A stretch of 57,789 nucleotides of DNA from Knoellia aerolata DSM 18566 (GTDB lineage Bacteria; Actinomycetota; Actinomycetes; Actinomycetales; Dermatophilaceae): assembly GCF_000768695.1 (NCBI RefSeq), contig NZ_AVPL01000020.1, forward strand, positions 1 through 57,789. Direction: 5' to 3'. Shown in pieces: positions 56,972-57,789 of the stretch (within the stretch, counting starts at the first letter, position 1; every line of letters begins with the position of its first letter). The notes beneath the pieces were generated by a model. It was given only the letters and a program-made list of their open reading frames with translations. It was not told where the DNA came from and did no database searches. A program made the position numbers and the translations under genes.

Positions 56972-57789
56972 GCGTCCTCTTCGTGGATGACCTTCCCGCC
57001 GAGGACACGTTCGACGACGGGGACACCGATCTCGCCCAGGCCCTCGATGTCCTCATCATCCTCGCTGATCGCGGAGTCGTCGGCGACCGGCGTCTCATCC
57101 GGGTCGGGCTCGGCGGCGACGGCCACCTTGGCGCGCGCGAACGGGCTCGTCGGCTCGGTCGGCCCGCTCGTCTCGGCGGTCGCCCAGGCGGGGGCGGTGG
57201 GTCCGCCGCCGCTGCCGCCCCACTCCGCCTGCGTCGTGGGCGGCTGGCTCGGGACGTATGCCGCCTGCTCGCCTCCGCGACCCGGCTCGCCGTCCCGGTC
57301 CGGCTGGCCCTGGGAGCGAGGGTCCTGGCCCGCGCCGGAAGGTCGCTGGCTCGACGGCGCGCGTGAGGGCGGGGTGGCCGGCTCGGGGGTCGGGGCGGGG
57401 CGGTTGGGGTCGATCGTCTGGACGCCGGCGGGTCCGCCGAGCGAGGAGCCGTCGGCGGGCACCCCCTCGACCCGGGCGTCGATGCCGAGGACGTCGATGA
57501 GCGCCTGCTGGACGTAGGTCGCGTGCGGGCCGCGGCGGAAGGTGTTGGCCAGCCCGGTCGTGGCGATGCCGAGGAGGAGCCGCTCGCCGTCGTAGTCGAG
57601 CACCTGTGCGTGCTCGGAGACGAACGTCCAGGTCGTGCGCCGCAGCTCGAAGACCTTCGCGAGGACGTCGGGCCAGGACCGACGGATCGCCGCGGTGTCG
57701 AGGCCGCCGGGGCGGGCCGGCGGAGCGGGAGGTGCGGCAGGAGCGGCAGAAGCGGCAGAAGCGGCAGGGGCGGCAGGGGCGGCAGGGGC
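56968..57789 (-). CDS. dnaX: DNA polymerase III subunit gamma/tau, C-terminal part
   Basis: 273 codons are visible; the gene continues past the right edge. The part seen begins with a Pro/Ala tandem-repeat linker. It continues with the tau C-terminal region IRRSWPDVLAKVFELRRTTW, ending in VLDYDGERLLLGI and YVQQALIDVLGIDARV, which binds the replicative polymerase and helicase. It ends with a long disordered acidic/Pro/Gln tail (ERVLGGKVIHEEDA at the end). The ATPase domain lies outside the window. It is followed directly by the acyltransferase gene and then recR, the classical neighbourhood. Confidence 0.85.
   Translation of the reverse strand, partial: APAAPAAPAASAASAAPAAPPAPPARPGGLDTAAIRRSWPDVLAKVFELRRTTWTFVSEHAQVLDYDGERLLLGIATTGLANTFRRGPHATYVQQALIDVLGIDARVEGVPADGSSLGGPAGVQTIDPNRPAPTPEPATPPSRAPSSQRPSGAGQDPRSQGQPDRDGEPGRGGEQAAYVPSQPPTTQAEWGGSGGGPTAPAWATAETSGPTEPTSPFARAKVAVAAEPDPDETPVADDSAISEDDEDIEGLGEIGVPVVERVLGGKVIHEEDA
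57734..57789. repeat. 9-bp tandem repeat in the dnaX linker
   Basis: GCGGCAG plus two variable bases is repeated six times and runs out at the window edge. On the minus strand it encodes Ala-Pro-Ala/Ala-Ser-Ala triplets in the DnaX linker. A slippage-prone coding microsatellite. Confidence 0.85.

Overview
The window is chromosomal DNA of a very high-GC actinobacterium, most likely of the Micrococcales/Intrasporangiaceae type (inference). Signs of this are a WhiB regulator, a GlxR/Crp regulator, a SARP-type regulator, a PPi-type phosphofructokinase, many GTG starts, and leaderless promoters in which a NANNNT -10 box lies 6-7 nt before the start codon. Parts of the gene order are the conserved actinobacterial blocks known from Mycobacterium tuberculosis.

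Layout. (1) 28-11,175 is a housekeeping block matching the Mtb Rv3672c-Rv3683 neighbourhood: CoA-pyrophosphatase-type NUDIX, endonuclease III, Crp/GlxR, MBL hydrolase, a second NUDIX, RidA, a 52-aa DUF4177-like protein, two ArsA-type ATPases, WhiB, a class A penicillin-binding protein, a GatB/YqeY protein and a metallophosphoesterase. (2) 11,156-13,664 holds a lipoprotein, tRNA-Pro(CGG) with a strong hairpin, a junction of two truncated genes (a carboxyltransferase tail and a TauE/SafE tail), and an SDR oxidoreductase. (3) 13,696-44,374 is the centrepiece, an extracellular/cytoplasmic contractile injection system (eCIS, a headless phage-tail-like particle). (4) 44,616-57,789 is housekeeping again: membrane protein, PPi-PFK, LytR_C protein, an Asd-like protein without the catalytic cysteine, aspartokinase, an ABC exporter pair, secreted M1 peptidase, DUF5063, RecR, membrane protein, acyltransferase and the 3' part of dnaX.

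How the eCIS locus fits together. A LuxR-type protein with a degenerate receiver and a reversed-order ATPase/SARP protein flank the locus. A large exported PD40/CARDB-like protein is followed by the DUF4255 (Pvc16-like) terminator/cap protein, a Pvc15-like AAA+ ATPase, a DUF4157 eCIS-core metallopeptidase-like protein, and a 1,296-residue helical cargo. The cargo's C-terminal domain has paired HH motifs, lower GC and a TTA codon, and looks like an exchangeable nuclease tip. The particle genes follow in order: sheath, inner tube, a tail-chaperone-like pair, a long disordered protein, a second tube/adaptor, LysM baseplate protein, VgrG-like spike, PAAR tip, gp25 wedge, baseplate J and tail protein I. 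Last comes a zinc-ribbon/transmembrane/discoidin-like protein that could dock the particle at the membrane. No tail fibre, integrase or immunity gene was recognised.

The points most worth following up are the cargo tip, the LQR..GN.AV and VQR motifs shared by several eCIS proteins, the possible SARP-type 11-bp direct repeat in front of the locus, the catalytic-Cys-less Asd, the double-truncation scar beside tRNA-Pro, and a frame-independent GTATGCC heptamer found 26 times across the window.
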